From the NCBI GenBank assembly GCA_016934745.1, contig JAFGSF010000062.1:1-64000 (forward strand): DNA of 64,000 nucleotides. The letters run 5' to 3'. The notes under the pieces were generated by a model. The model saw only the letters and a program-made list of their open reading frames with translations. It did no database searches and was not told the DNA's origin. This DNA comes from Candidatus Aminicenantota bacterium. Lineage in GTDB: Bacteria > Acidobacteriota > Aminicenantia > UBA2199. Positions within the stretch are counted from its first letter, which is position 1. Each line of letters starts with the position of its first letter. The translations under genes and the position numbers were made by a program. Of the stretch, positions 44,377 through 52,360 are shown in pieces.

Positions 44377-45599
44377 TGCACAATCAGGCCGGTTGCATTA
44401 CGGGCCGCCTGGATGTCGTCGGCCATCGACGAGTAATTCCAACTGCCGTAACGGCCGATAGAATAAATTCGCTGCCTGCGCAAAAAATCAAGGGCCGGTG
44501 GCACCAGGTGCGGCCAATGCCTGTCGAAGATTATGTAGGAAACGGGAATTTTTTTCAGATCATGGAAAAGGATTTCATCGCGCCCCTTGATCATGCCCGT
44601 TTTAAGCAAGGTACGCACCATGTCCCGATATACCGCCAGGCGATTGATGCTCTGGCCGGCGGAAATCGTTTTTTCCAGGTAGACCGTGATCGCGCTCCGG
44701 TCCGGGTAGTAGCCGACCCGGTAGAACGGCATGTCGGTTTCGGGCAGGTACAGCCAGTGAAAACGGCGGCGCCGACGGGCAAGGACCGCATTCACAACCA
44801 ACGTTGAAATATGCTGCAAGCGCTGCCATGGAAAAGGCGCCGCCGGTTGCACCAGCGACAAAAACTCTTTCAAGGGCATGGTGTTAACCAAATTGTCATA
44901 AGTATAACCGCCTTGGTTGGTGGTCACTTTTTTTTGCTGCAGATCGATGTGCAGTACCCGTTCGTTAAGCCGGATTATCCCCGCCAGCGGGCTGCTGTAG
45001 CGGTCAATAAAATCTTGCATGCCGCGATCGGGATAATAAAAAACCGGATTGTAACCTTCGGCGAAACGTTTTTTCTCAACCGCTCCCTGGCGTACATTTT
45101 CCCGGCGGGGAACGGGAATACTGCCTTGATCCATGCCGGCCAGCAATCGCTTCAAGGGGCGGTTATAAAACTTGAACAGGAACGGCTTGAAAAACAGGCG
45201 ATACAAATAATCACCGAAATGTGCCAGCAGAAAGTCTTCTAGATTAGCGGAGTTGACGTCTTGGCCGCTGCCGATTTGGTCCAGAATGATCTTCCGGGAC
45301 TGCGCCGGCAAGTAGGCGAGATGGTACTGTAGGGAATAGGGGATGAAACGATCGAGAATGAACACCTTGCTGTTGCGCGGATAGGCCCGGAAGGATTGAA
45401 TGGACTCGACATGTTCCCGGACAGAGGGCTTGCCCTGGAAATGAAAATAGTGACCGCCATAATCAAAAGGGCGCCCATCAGCTAGATACTGTCCAGAAAG
45501 ACCGCCAGCAACAGCCGCTTTTTCAAGGATAAGACAATCGCCCCTTAAAAAATGACCGGCGCTCAAACCCGAAATCCCGGCCCCGATGATCAGATTCAT
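44373..45599 (-). CDS. FAD-dependent oxidoreductase, UDP-galactopyranose mutase/protoporphyrinogen oxidase-like
   Basis: About 408 residues. The N-terminal FAD motif IIGAGISGLSAGHFLRGD and GGLSGQYLADGRPFDYGGHYFHF match the amine-oxidase/UGM-like group, with NTMPLKEFLSLV in mid-protein and IYSIGRYGSWNYSSMADDIQAA at the C-terminus (the last FAD contact). Related proteins sit in polysaccharide clusters and modify or rearrange sugar nucleotides, or act on lipid-linked sugars. The reaction here is not known. It is translationally coupled on both sides (ATGA overlaps). Confidence 0.82.
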   Translation of the reverse strand: MNLIIGAGISGLSAGHFLRGDCLILEKAAVAGGLSGQYLADGRPFDYGGHYFHFQGKPSVREHVESIQSFRAYPRNSKVFILDRFIPYSLQYHLAYLPAQSRKIILDQIGSGQDVNSANLEDFLLAHFGDYLYRLFFKPFLFKFYNRPLKRLLAGMDQGSIPVPRRENVRQGAVEKKRFAEGYNPVFYYPDRGMQDFIDRYSSPLAGIIRLNERVLHIDLQQKKVTTNQGGYTYDNLVNTMPLKEFLSLVQPAAPFPWQRLQHISTLVVNAVLARRRRRFHWLYLPETDMPFYRVGYYPDRSAITVYLEKTISAGQSINRLAVYRDMVRTLLKTGMIKGRDEILFHDLKKIPVSYIIFDRHWPHLVPPALDFLRRQRIYSIGRYGSWNYSSMADDIQAARNATGLIVQ

Positions 45600-46597
45600 T
45601 CCATTTTCACGCCTGCCAGGACCACCCCCAGAACCAGAAAGAAGCAGGCAAAGGCAATGCCGCTAAACAGTGTGACCGCAGGCGTTGAGAAAAAATTGAT
45701 GATCACCGTTCCCGAAAGGAACAGTTGCACAACAATGACCGCGCCAACGGTTTGCCGGGAAGTCCAGTTCATTTTTTTTTGCAAGCGCAAGGTGAAGTGA
45801 TCGGGGCTGCCCCAAAAAGGCAATTTTCCCTTCATGAGGCGCAGGATGCACACATATGCCAGATCGAACAGTGGAATCGCCAGGATGAAGAGGCTGGAAA
45901 CAAAGGCCATAGTGTTGAAGCGCGTATAACTGACCATCATGGTCAATGAACCGATGATTAAGCCCAGGATCATACTGCCGGCATCACCCAGGTAAATCCG
46001 TGCCGGCGCCCAGTTGAATTTCAGAAAAGCCAGCAAAGAGGCGGCCAGGCTGATGGAAAGAATGGCAACGAGTGAATCACCATTGTAAAGGGAAATCAAG
46101 AAAATTGTCAGTGAGACCATGGCGCCGACGGAAGCGGCCAGGCCGTCCATGATATCAATGATGTTGAAGGCATTGATGGTCGTCAGGATCCAAAAAAATG
46201 AAAGGAGGATGTCCAGCCATTTCGGAAAAAATATCAAATCAATGGTGATGCCGCTCTTGAGCAAAATATAGGTGGCGATAACCTGAAAAAGGAATTTGAT
46301 GCCCGGAGTCAGGGCCTTGAAATCATCAAACAAACCCACCAGCAATAAAATGGAACTGGCGAAGAGTATGCCCAGCAGTTCCTGGTTGAAATTGAACATC
46401 AGACTAAGGGGTGAAATAAAGGCGAAATAAACGATCACCCCCCCCATGTATGGCACCGGTTGGGAATGCTTTTTCAGCTTGCCATCGGGGTGATCCAGGA
46501 GCTGATAACGGAATGCCACTCGCTGGGCCAAAGGTGTCCCGTAAATGGTCAACAGAAATGAAAGGATGAATGTCAAAACCAGAATAATTTCATTCAT
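45596..46597 (-). CDS. WecA/MraY-type polyprenyl-phosphate sugar-1-phosphate transferase
   Basis: About 333 residues with about ten transmembrane helices. PNPT family: LLVGLFDDFKAL, INAFNIIDIMDGLAAS, ARIYLGDAGSM and FWGSPDHFTLRLQKKM give the Asp-rich metal and nucleotide sites and the His loop. It should load undecaprenyl phosphate with a HexNAc-1-phosphate and so start a lipid-linked glycan. Flanking glycosyltransferases in the same operon support O-antigen, capsule or other envelope glycan synthesis rather than peptidoglycan (MraY). It overlaps the upstream GT2 gene by 8 nt. Confidence 0.92.
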   Translation of the reverse strand: MNEIILVLTFILSFLLTIYGTPLAQRVAFRYQLLDHPDGKLKKHSQPVPYMGGVIVYFAFISPLSLMFNFNQELLGILFASSILLLVGLFDDFKALTPGIKFLFQVIATYILLKSGITIDLIFFPKWLDILLSFFWILTTINAFNIIDIMDGLAASVGAMVSLTIFLISLYNGDSLVAILSISLAASLLAFLKFNWAPARIYLGDAGSMILGLIIGSLTMMVSYTRFNTMAFVSSLFILAIPLFDLAYVCILRLMKGKLPFWGSPDHFTLRLQKKMNWTSRQTVGAVIVVQLFLSGTVIINFFSTPAVTLFSGIAFACFFLVLGVVLAGVKME

Positions 46598-47519
46598 GTC
46601 CCTGTATCTGTCTCCTTTTTGTCAATGCCCTTTTAAAAATGGTTCTGGCGCCAAACACAGCGATTATAATTTTCGGGGCCGTTATTGTCAAGGCGCCAAT
46701 CCACAGCAAGTCTTTGGCCAGAATGAACGGTATTGTCCACCATAATTGCGACAAGCGAAAATTTTTCAATAAAGTCAAATAGCGGTTTTTCACTAAATGA
46801 AAACGCAAAAACGCCGGCCGTGACAAAGACAGAGAAAATCGTGACAACCATGTTTTTTTTAAGGTGCCGCTGCGAAAATGATAGGCCACCGCTTGGGGAG
46901 CAAAAAATGTTTTCAGGCCGAAAAGGTTGGCCCGCCAACCGATATCGAAATCTTCCCAGAACATGAAAAAATCTTCGTCATAGTATTCATCGTCTATTTT
47001 TAGTTTTTCCAGGTCTTTTCGCGAAAACACGGTCGCCGCACCGCAAACAGAAAATACTTCCCTAGGCTCTAAGTTGACATGGGCCATTTTTTTGTTGAAA
47101 CCGATTTCGCGCGGATACAGGGCCAGGGAATGTGTCTGGCCGGCCGAATCGATGGTTTGGCGGTCAAAACGCAGAAGCAAGGGTGAAAGCAGGGATGCCT
47201 GCGGATGATCTGAAAAGAAACGCAACACCTGTTGATTGAAATCGTCAGCCAATTGGATGTCGGCATTGGCTACCAGCACCAAATCCGCGTTGGCCTGGCG
47301 AATTCCCAGGTTGGCGGCGGCGGCATAGCCAATATTTGATTTTAAAATAAATTTTTCCAGTCGGGGAAACGCTCCGATCACAGAAGCGGAATCATCGCTG
47401 GAGCCGTTGTCAACCACAATGATCTGTTTGAAAGCAATGGTCTGCCGATGCAACGAAGCAAAATTCTGTTCCAGAAATTTTCCCGAATTGTAACTGACAA
47501 CAACCGCGCTGATATCCAC
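46590..47519 (-). CDS. Glycosyltransferase family 2
   Basis: About 309 residues. GT-A fold: ISAVVVSYNSGKFLEQNFASL, IIVVDNGSSDDSASVI, DLVLVANADIQL (DxD-like acidic site) and ENFDIGWRANLFGLKT-like WEDFDIGWR region. Resembles rhamnosyltransferase-type GT2 proteins with a C-terminal membrane-associated helix. I place the start at GTG 47519 (MDISAVVVSYNSG). An earlier TTG at 47543 lies in the terminator hairpin of the gene upstream. Neither has a Shine-Dalgarno. Confidence 0.88.
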   Translation of the reverse strand: MDISAVVVSYNSGKFLEQNFASLHRQTIAFKQIIVVDNGSSDDSASVIGAFPRLEKFILKSNIGYAAAANLGIRQANADLVLVANADIQLADDFNQQVLRFFSDHPQASLLSPLLLRFDRQTIDSAGQTHSLALYPREIGFNKKMAHVNLEPREVFSVCGAATVFSRKDLEKLKIDDEYYDEDFFMFWEDFDIGWRANLFGLKTFFAPQAVAYHFRSGTLKKTWLSRFSLSLSRPAFLRFHLVKNRYLTLLKNFRLSQLWWTIPFILAKDLLWIGALTITAPKIIIAVFGARTIFKRALTKRRQIQGHE

Positions 47520-47532
47520 TTGCCGGATAAAA

Positions 47533-47553
47533 CGCCCAGGCAACGGCTGGGCG
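47533..47553 (-). terminator. Hairpin between serine palmitoyltransferase and GT2 genes
   Basis: Minus strand: CGCCCAG, loop of 7, CTGGGCG, then TTTTAT. It lies 4 nt after the serine palmitoyltransferase stop. It could terminate or attenuate read-through into the glycan genes. Confidence 0.55.
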
Positions 47554-47556
47554 AAA

Positions 47557-48738
47557 TTAAATCAATCCGAGGGTTTTCCCCCCCTGCCTGAAACCTTCCA
47601 GAATAAAATCCAGATCGCTATTCGTGTGGGTCGCAGTGAATGATGTCCTAATTAGCGAATCTTCGGGCGGAACTGCCGGAGCGATGACCGGATTGGTGAA
47701 AATACCAAAATCTCGCAAAAACATCCACAGCATGAACGTTTTGTCCAAATCGTTGATAAAAACCGGGATAATGGGAGTTTCGGTATTGCCGGTATGATAG
47801 CCCATGGCCGTCAATTCCTTGTTCATGATCCGGGTAATTTCCCAAAGACGTCGCCGCCTTTCAGGTTCGTTTTGAATGATCTCCAAAGCTTTGTCAGCTG
47901 CCCCCAAAGCAGCCGGAGTGATGGAAGCGGAAAATATCAGGGCCCGGGCATGATGCTTGATGTACTGGATAATTTTGCTGTCGCCGACCACGAATCCGCC
48001 CAGGGAAGCAAATGACTTGGAAAAAGTGGTCATCACCAAATCGACTCCATCGATGAGACCGAAGTGTTCTGAAGTTCCCTGGCCCTTTTCACCCATGACA
48101 CCAACACCATGCGCATCATCGACCATAAGCCGGGCATTATACTTCTTGGCCAGTTTGACAATTTTCGGCAGGTTGGCCAAGTCACCTTCCATGCTGAACA
48201 CGCCGTCAACAATGATTAATTTGCCCTTGTCCTCCGGCTGGTGCGCCAATTTATCTTCCAAGTCTTTCATATCATTATGCTTGTACTTGGCCACGTGAGC
48301 ATAAGAAAGACGTACCGCATCCATGATCGAGGCATGAACCATGCGATCCAGGATGATAATATCATTCCGGCTGGCCAAAGCCGAAATAGTTCCCAGGTTG
48401 GTCTGCATACCGGTTGAAAAGGTCAAGGCCTCTTCTTTTCCCATGAACTTGGCCAGTTTGTTTTCAAGTTCGACATGGAGCGAATAAGTCCCGTTTAAAA
48501 ATCTGGAACCACAGGTCGAAGAACCATAGTGTTTCACTGCCGCTATCGCACCTTCCTTGATCCTGGGATCATCGAAAAGTCCAAGGTAATTATTGGAACC
48601 GACCATGAGTATTTTCTTACTCTTGACCCAGACATAGTTCCCTTCGACTTTTTCAATCTCGGTAAAATAAGGGTACAAGCCGATTTTTTTCGCTTCGTCG
48701 GCGCGGGTAAAATCATAACACTTTTTAAAAACATCCAT
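47557..48738 (-). CDS. spt: Serine palmitoyltransferase (alpha-oxoamine synthase family)
   Basis: About 393 residues. PLP enzyme condensing serine with an acyl thioester to 3-ketosphinganine. It has the family features GSNNYLGLFDDPRI, GSSTCGSRFLNGTYSLHVELE, ALTFSTGMQTNLG, VDGVFSMEGDLANLP, MVDDAHGVGVMGEKGQGTSEHFGL and TTFSKSFASLGGF with the PLP Lys. IVDGVFSMEGDLANLP and the HFGLxxxVDLxMxTFSKSxAS block closely match the Bacteroidetes serine palmitoyltransferases I remember, better than KBL, BioF or HemA. GAGGAG Shine-Dalgarno; a TATAAT at 48770-48775 on this strand may be its promoter. Acyl carrier and substrate are inferred. Confidence 0.82.
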   Translation of the reverse strand: MDVFKKCYDFTRADEAKKIGLYPYFTEIEKVEGNYVWVKSKKILMVGSNNYLGLFDDPRIKEGAIAAVKHYGSSTCGSRFLNGTYSLHVELENKLAKFMGKEEALTFSTGMQTNLGTISALASRNDIIILDRMVHASIMDAVRLSYAHVAKYKHNDMKDLEDKLAHQPEDKGKLIIVDGVFSMEGDLANLPKIVKLAKKYNARLMVDDAHGVGVMGEKGQGTSEHFGLIDGVDLVMTTFSKSFASLGGFVVGDSKIIQYIKHHARALIFSASITPAALGAADKALEIIQNEPERRRRLWEITRIMNKELTAMGYHTGNTETPIIPVFINDLDKTFMLWMFLRDFGIFTNPVIAPAVPPEDSLIRTSFTATHTNSDLDFILEGFRQGGKTLGLI

Positions 48739-48752
48739 GTTTTACTCCTCGT

Positions 48753-48781
48753 TTGCAAATTTAAAGCGGATTATATAGAAT
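48753..48781 (+). promoter_or_regulatory. Promoter of the SDR gene (leaderless type)
   Basis: TTGCAA (48753-48758), a 17-nt spacer, TAGAAT (48776-48781), ending 6 nt before ATG 48788. It overlaps the -10 of the divergent serine palmitoyltransferase gene (48770-48775), so the two promoters would compete for polymerase. Confidence 0.6.
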
Positions 48782-48787
48782 TGCCTC

Positions 48788-49759
48788 ATGAAAATACTGG
48801 TAACCGGAGGCACGGGATTCGTGGGCAGCCATCTGGTCAGAGAATTGCTGAAAGAAAAAGAAAATTCCGTGTATGCCCTGATTAGAGATGCAAAGAAATT
48901 GGAATCATCTGAAATAAAAGGAGAGGTTACTGTTATTGCCGGCGATCTATTCTCGTCAGAAGTATTCCCGGCCGATATCGAACTGGTTTTCCATCTGGCC
49001 GCCTTAACCAAAGTCATTTCTCCTGAAGAATTCACTCAATGCAATCATGACGGCACCAGGTTATTGATGGAAAAACTGCGGCCATTGACCAAACTGCGAA
49101 AAGTGGTTTTGTTGTCATCTTTGGCCGCAATCGGTCCCAATCGGCAAAACCATCTTTTACGAGAAGACATGCCGGAAAATCCTGTTTCATTGTACGGAAA
49201 AAGCAAGTTGGCCCAGGAAAAAATCTTCCGAGAGCTTTGTCCAGCACCATATATCATCGTTCGAGCCCCCATTGTTTTCGGTCCGGGCGACCTGGATATG
49301 CTGACTATTTTTCGCATCATCCGCAAGGGGATTTTGCCCACTTTGGGCAAACAAGAACGACGATATTCAGTCATATACGTCAAAGATTTAATTCGCGGCA
49401 TGATTGTTGCTGCCAGCAGCAGTTGCCAGAATGAAACGATCAACATCGCCAACACCGAAGCGATTGATTGGGAAAAATTCATGCTCGCTGCTTCGCTATT
49501 GATGGGAAGAAAGAAAATCAAAAAAGTCGTCATTCCGGAAATGTTGGTCCGTTTTCTGGCCGGACTTTCCGAAATAATTATCCACATTTCTAGGAGAAAA
49601 AATATTTTCAACCGAGACAAGTTTCGTGAAATGAGGTTTCCTGTCTGGACGTGCTCTGTGGAAAAAAGCCAGCGACTTCTCCATTTTCAATGCCTGTTTC
49701 CATTTAAAACTGCCTTGGGAGAAACTATCCACTGGTACCAGGAACAAAACTTACTATAA
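48788..49759 (+). CDS. Extended SDR (NAD-dependent epimerase/dehydratase), possible ceramide/ketosphinganine reductase
   Basis: About 323 residues. Rossmann motif ILVTGGTGFVGSHLVRELL, then LVFHLAALTKVISPEEF, VVLLSSLAAIGP and SLYGKSKLAQEKIF with the catalytic Tyr-x3-Lys. It is divergent from serine palmitoyltransferase with 49 nt between, the expected company for a bacterial sphingolipid pathway. In Caulobacter an extended SDR (CerR) carries out the reduction step, so this is a candidate. A sugar epimerase for the neighbouring glycan cluster is the main alternative. No Shine-Dalgarno; leaderless start. Confidence 0.78.
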   Translation: MKILVTGGTGFVGSHLVRELLKEKENSVYALIRDAKKLESSEIKGEVTVIAGDLFSSEVFPADIELVFHLAALTKVISPEEFTQCNHDGTRLLMEKLRPLTKLRKVVLLSSLAAIGPNRQNHLLREDMPENPVSLYGKSKLAQEKIFRELCPAPYIIVRAPIVFGPGDLDMLTIFRIIRKGILPTLGKQERRYSVIYVKDLIRGMIVAASSSCQNETINIANTEAIDWEKFMLAASLLMGRKKIKKVVIPEMLVRFLAGLSEIIIHISRRKNIFNRDKFREMRFPVWTCSVEKSQRLLHFQCLFPFKTALGETIHWYQEQNLL

Positions 49760-49766
49760 AGAGTTT

Positions 49767-50243
49767 TCATTTTTTCTTGATATTGTAGTTTTTACGTGAA
49801 ACGAAATTGGCAAAAAATTTCTGCGTGGTTTTAATTGACCAATTATCCTGAAAAAATATCGTGAAAATAATTTCGCCGCTGACCGTGAGGCTTCCGAGCA
49901 ACGCCGATTCACTTAATTTAAAAGGAACCTCGATTTCTTTCTGGGGATCCAAAAAAATTCCCTCTTTTTCCTGGGTAATCGGCAAATTCAATTCGGATCC
50001 GGCAAAAAATATTTTTGAAAACGACAAGCTCTCATTTTCATCGAATTTGATAATAAATTCGGGATTGGCAGATATTCTAATGCCGCTGCGAACGACAATT
50101 TTTATTTTAAGCAAACCTTCATTGCCTTGCCTGATGGATCGTGGAGAAACCGTACACTCGACCTTCAAAAATTCATCTTGACAAAATGCATTGCCAGACA
50201 ACAAAATTAAACTAATCAGTAACAGAAAACCATGTTTGATCAT
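49767..50243 (-). CDS. Secreted beta-rich protein, unknown function
   Basis: About 158 residues. Signal peptide MIKHGFLLLISLILLSGNAF and then a single domain of alternating strands (VECTVSPRSIRQGNEGLLKI, KIVVRSGIRISANPEF, LGSLTVSGEIIFTIFFQ). The pattern resembles the N-terminal domain of DsbD-like thiol-disulfide interchange proteins, but the Cys pair needed for that activity is not seen. AAAGGAAT is the ribosome site. It converges on the SDR gene. Confidence 0.62.
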   Translation of the reverse strand: MIKHGFLLLISLILLSGNAFCQDEFLKVECTVSPRSIRQGNEGLLKIKIVVRSGIRISANPEFIIKFDENESLSFSKIFFAGSELNLPITQEKEGIFLDPQKEIEVPFKLSESALLGSLTVSGEIIFTIFFQDNWSIKTTQKFFANFVSRKNYNIKKK

Positions 50244-50255
50244 ATTCCTTTGTTG

Positions 50256-50284
50256 ATATTACACCATTTCCGGCCTGCTGTCAA
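50256..50284 (-). promoter_or_regulatory. Promoter of the secreted beta-rich protein
   Basis: Minus strand: perfect TTGACA (50279-50284), a 17-nt spacer, TAATAT (50256-50261). Confidence 0.62.
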
Positions 50285-50331
50285 CCCGCAGCACAGAGAG
50301 ACCAATCTGGAACAACATAAAAAAAACAGGG

Positions 50332-50733
50332 TTAAAGTACTTTATTATTCAAAATATCACGTATCGATATCGGCAGAAAATGCATTTGCAAGGTTTTTTC
50401 AAGCATTTCCCACACTTGTTTAGCCTGACACGAATCTCTTAATTTGCATTTTTTACCCAACACGCAATCGGTCCAAGATAATTGCTCATGATACGCATTG
50501 AAAATCATGCGGATCGTAATTTCCTCAGGGTTTTTATTCAGTTCGTACCCTCCATAAATACCCTGCACGCTTTTAATTAAACCGGCTTTTTCCAGAGGGC
50601 CGGCCAGTTTTCTGAGATATTTTGGAGATACATCCATACCGTTTCCCAACTCGGTTGTATTTACCAACTTGTCGGCTTGGGCAATCGCAATGACCATACG
50701 CAGACCATAGCGGATCTTGGTATTGATTTTCAT
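50332..50733 (-). CDS. Rrf2-family transcriptional regulator
   Basis: About 133 residues. Winged helix with KINTKIRYGLRMVIAIAQ and the recognition region LGNGMDVSPKYLRKLAGPLEKAG, then GGYELNKNPEEIT. Three Cys follow in the cluster loop (DCVLGKKCKLRDSCQA), as in Fe-S or redox-sensing Rrf2 proteins such as IscR. The start is ATG 50733 because the promoter ends 7 nt before it; upstream in-frame codons would be untranscribed. No Shine-Dalgarno. Target genes are not evident in this window, though the C1 peptidase and TPR genes lie nearby. Confidence 0.88.
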   Translation of the reverse strand: MKINTKIRYGLRMVIAIAQADKLVNTTELGNGMDVSPKYLRKLAGPLEKAGLIKSVQGIYGGYELNKNPEEITIRMIFNAYHEQLSWTDCVLGKKCKLRDSCQAKQVWEMLEKTLQMHFLPISIRDILNNKVL

Positions 50734-50740
50734 GTCAAAA

Positions 50741-50769
50741 AATATAACCTTTTTAGGTTGATCTGTCAA
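50741..50769 (-). promoter_or_regulatory. Rrf2 gene promoter (leaderless type)
   Basis: Minus strand: perfect TTGACA (50764-50769), a 17-nt spacer, TATATT (50741-50746), 7 nt before the ATG. Confidence 0.72.
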
Positions 50770-50815
50770 ATATGCTTTTGTCAACCCAATTTGAACCAGA
50801 AAAAACAGGCAAAAA

Positions 50816-50849
50816 AAAACCCCCTGTTTCCGAAAAAACAGGGGGTTTT
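50816..50849 (-). terminator. Rho-independent terminator after the TPR lipoprotein gene
   Basis: Stem of 14 bp (AAAACCCCCTGTTT with AAACAGGGGGTTTT), 6-nt loop, and a run of T on the minus strand downstream. Located 9 nt after the TPR gene stop. Confidence 0.88.
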
Positions 50850-50857
50850 GTTTATTA

Positions 50858-51853
50858 CTACTCTTTTGATAAATCCTTCATGAATTGTTCAGTGGCCAGT
50901 TTCCGTTTACGCAGTTCCTGGAATTTTTGCACCATTTTTTCCGCTTCCTTGTCATAAACAGGTTTCTTTAAAGGTTCGGCGATTGATTTTTGCCTGTAAA
51001 GCAAACTCAGGTACGCCCAGGGATCGGGGAAATTGGGAGATAATTCCGCGGCTTTGTTTAACGCATCAAAGCCTTTCTGGACCACTTGCAGACGTTCGAC
51101 CGAACCCATCACATCGGGCGGAGTTTGATAACTCTTGTTCCAGCAGACAACTCCCAAACGGTAATACGCATCGGCTAAGAAGTCTGCCTTTTCCTTTTCT
51201 TCTATGGATGTGCCTTCAGCGATTTTTTGAATTCGAATTTCGTGGTTTTTTATGGCATCATCCCATTTTCGTTTATCCTGGTAAAAACCCGCCAGGTAAA
51301 GATATCCTTCGGGATCGGAAGGATCCAGGGCGATGCGCCGCTCATACATGTCAATGGCTTTGTCATATTTGGCATTATTATTGTAAAAACCAGCTAAATT
51401 ATAATATGAAACAGGATCATTGGGAGTGAATTTCTGAATTTGCAGGTAATATTTTTCAGCCTGGTCGAAATCCCTCATTTTGTCACTGATATCACCCAGC
51501 GATTGGATGATATTCTTATTGTCCGGAGTCATTTCCAAAGCTTTTTGCAAATATTCAGTGGCTTTTTTGCCGGCTTCCACATTTTTTTCATTATCATCGC
51601 CAGGCTTGTAAATCGACACATAGCTGCTGCCCAGATAATAATAGGCGGCTTTCAGTTCCGGATTCAGCTTCAGCGCTTCTTCATATTCAACAATCGCTTT
51701 CTTGAATTTTTCCTCGCTGTAGTACTTGTTAGCCAATTTAAAGTGCTTGTTGGCTTTCAAATTGCTTATTTTCAATTGATCGCAACCGGCAAAACTGATT
51801 ACAATAAAACTGGTCATTAACAATAAGAGCATAGCCGCCCCAAGTTTTTTCAT
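50858..51853 (-). CDS. TPR lipoprotein
   Basis: About 331 residues. Lipoprotein signal with the lipobox FAGC (Cys at about 24), then at least four TPR units: HFKLANKYYSEEKFKKAIVEYEEAL, ATEYLQKALEMTP, YYLQIQKFTPNDPVSYYNLA and AIDMYERRIALDP, with a further helical C-terminus. A membrane-anchored periplasmic scaffold is likely; partners unknown. Strong AGGAGG Shine-Dalgarno, perfect-spaced promoter and a clear terminator make it a monocistronic unit. Confidence 0.88.
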   Translation of the reverse strand: MKKLGAAMLLLLMTSFIVISFAGCDQLKISNLKANKHFKLANKYYSEEKFKKAIVEYEEALKLNPELKAAYYYLGSSYVSIYKPGDDNEKNVEAGKKATEYLQKALEMTPDNKNIIQSLGDISDKMRDFDQAEKYYLQIQKFTPNDPVSYYNLAGFYNNNAKYDKAIDMYERRIALDPSDPEGYLYLAGFYQDKRKWDDAIKNHEIRIQKIAEGTSIEEKEKADFLADAYYRLGVVCWNKSYQTPPDVMGSVERLQVVQKGFDALNKAAELSPNFPDPWAYLSLLYRQKSIAEPLKKPVYDKEAEKMVQKFQELRKRKLATEQFMKDLSKE

Positions 51854-51877
51854 GGAAGACCTCCTAAGTTACATCAC

Positions 51878-51906
51878 TTTATAATTTAATATTGCAAAAA
51901 AGTCAA
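51878..51906 (-). promoter_or_regulatory. Promoter of the TPR lipoprotein gene
   Basis: Minus strand: TTGACT (51901-51906), a 17-nt spacer, TATAAA (51878-51883). Leader of about 20 nt containing AGGAGG. Confidence 0.72.
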
Positions 51907-51932
51907 GTTCAAATTATTTTTTTTATAAAAAT

Positions 51933-52277
51933 CTATTTTATGCGGTAGAACCACATTAAAATAAGCCAAAAATCCTGGATATAAGGGATGGACTTGTTGT
52001 TCAAATAAATCTTCGTGGTTTCGTGATCTTTAACCAGTTCAAAAAGATTAAAAAGGTCTTCCACCTCGGACGGATAGAAGCTGGCGTAGGCCTTATAAAA
52101 ATCGCCATTCCCCTCATCCATGAAAAATTTATTTTCCCTGGCCAAGACCAGGGCCTTCTCATAATTCCTGGAATAGTGCTTCTGAAAGCGGATGGTGATT
52201 TTAAACTCTTTGTTTGCTTGGCGAGGATTGAGAATATTTTGCAGTTTTTCTTCCTGAATCTTTCGCCTAGCATCCAT
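51933..52277 (-). CDS. Small soluble protein of unknown function
   Basis: About 114 residues. Charged helical N-terminus (DARRKIQEEKLQNILNPRQ) then an alpha/beta domain (FKITIRFQKHYSRNYEKALV, YASFYPSEVEDLFNLFELV) and an aromatic C-terminus (PYIQDFWLILMWFYRIK). No family recognised. The start is ATG 52277, which sits 6 nt after a TATAAT box; no Shine-Dalgarno, hence a leaderless message is predicted. Confidence 0.65.
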   Translation of the reverse strand: MDARRKIQEEKLQNILNPRQANKEFKITIRFQKHYSRNYEKALVLARENKFFMDEGNGDFYKAYASFYPSEVEDLFNLFELVKDHETTKIYLNNKSIPYIQDFWLILMWFYRIK

Positions 52278-52283
52278 AGCGGG

Positions 52284-52312
52284 ATTATAATATAACACGG
52301 GCCTTAAGTAAA
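52284..52312 (-). promoter_or_regulatory. Promoter of the small unknown gene (leaderless type)
   Basis: Minus strand: TTTACT (52307-52312), a 17-nt spacer, perfect TATAAT (52284-52289), 6 nt before the ATG. Confidence 0.7.
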
Positions 52313-52360
52313 GCCGGAAAAATCCGGCTACAAAGGTTGCAGTCCGATGGGAAGATCCGG

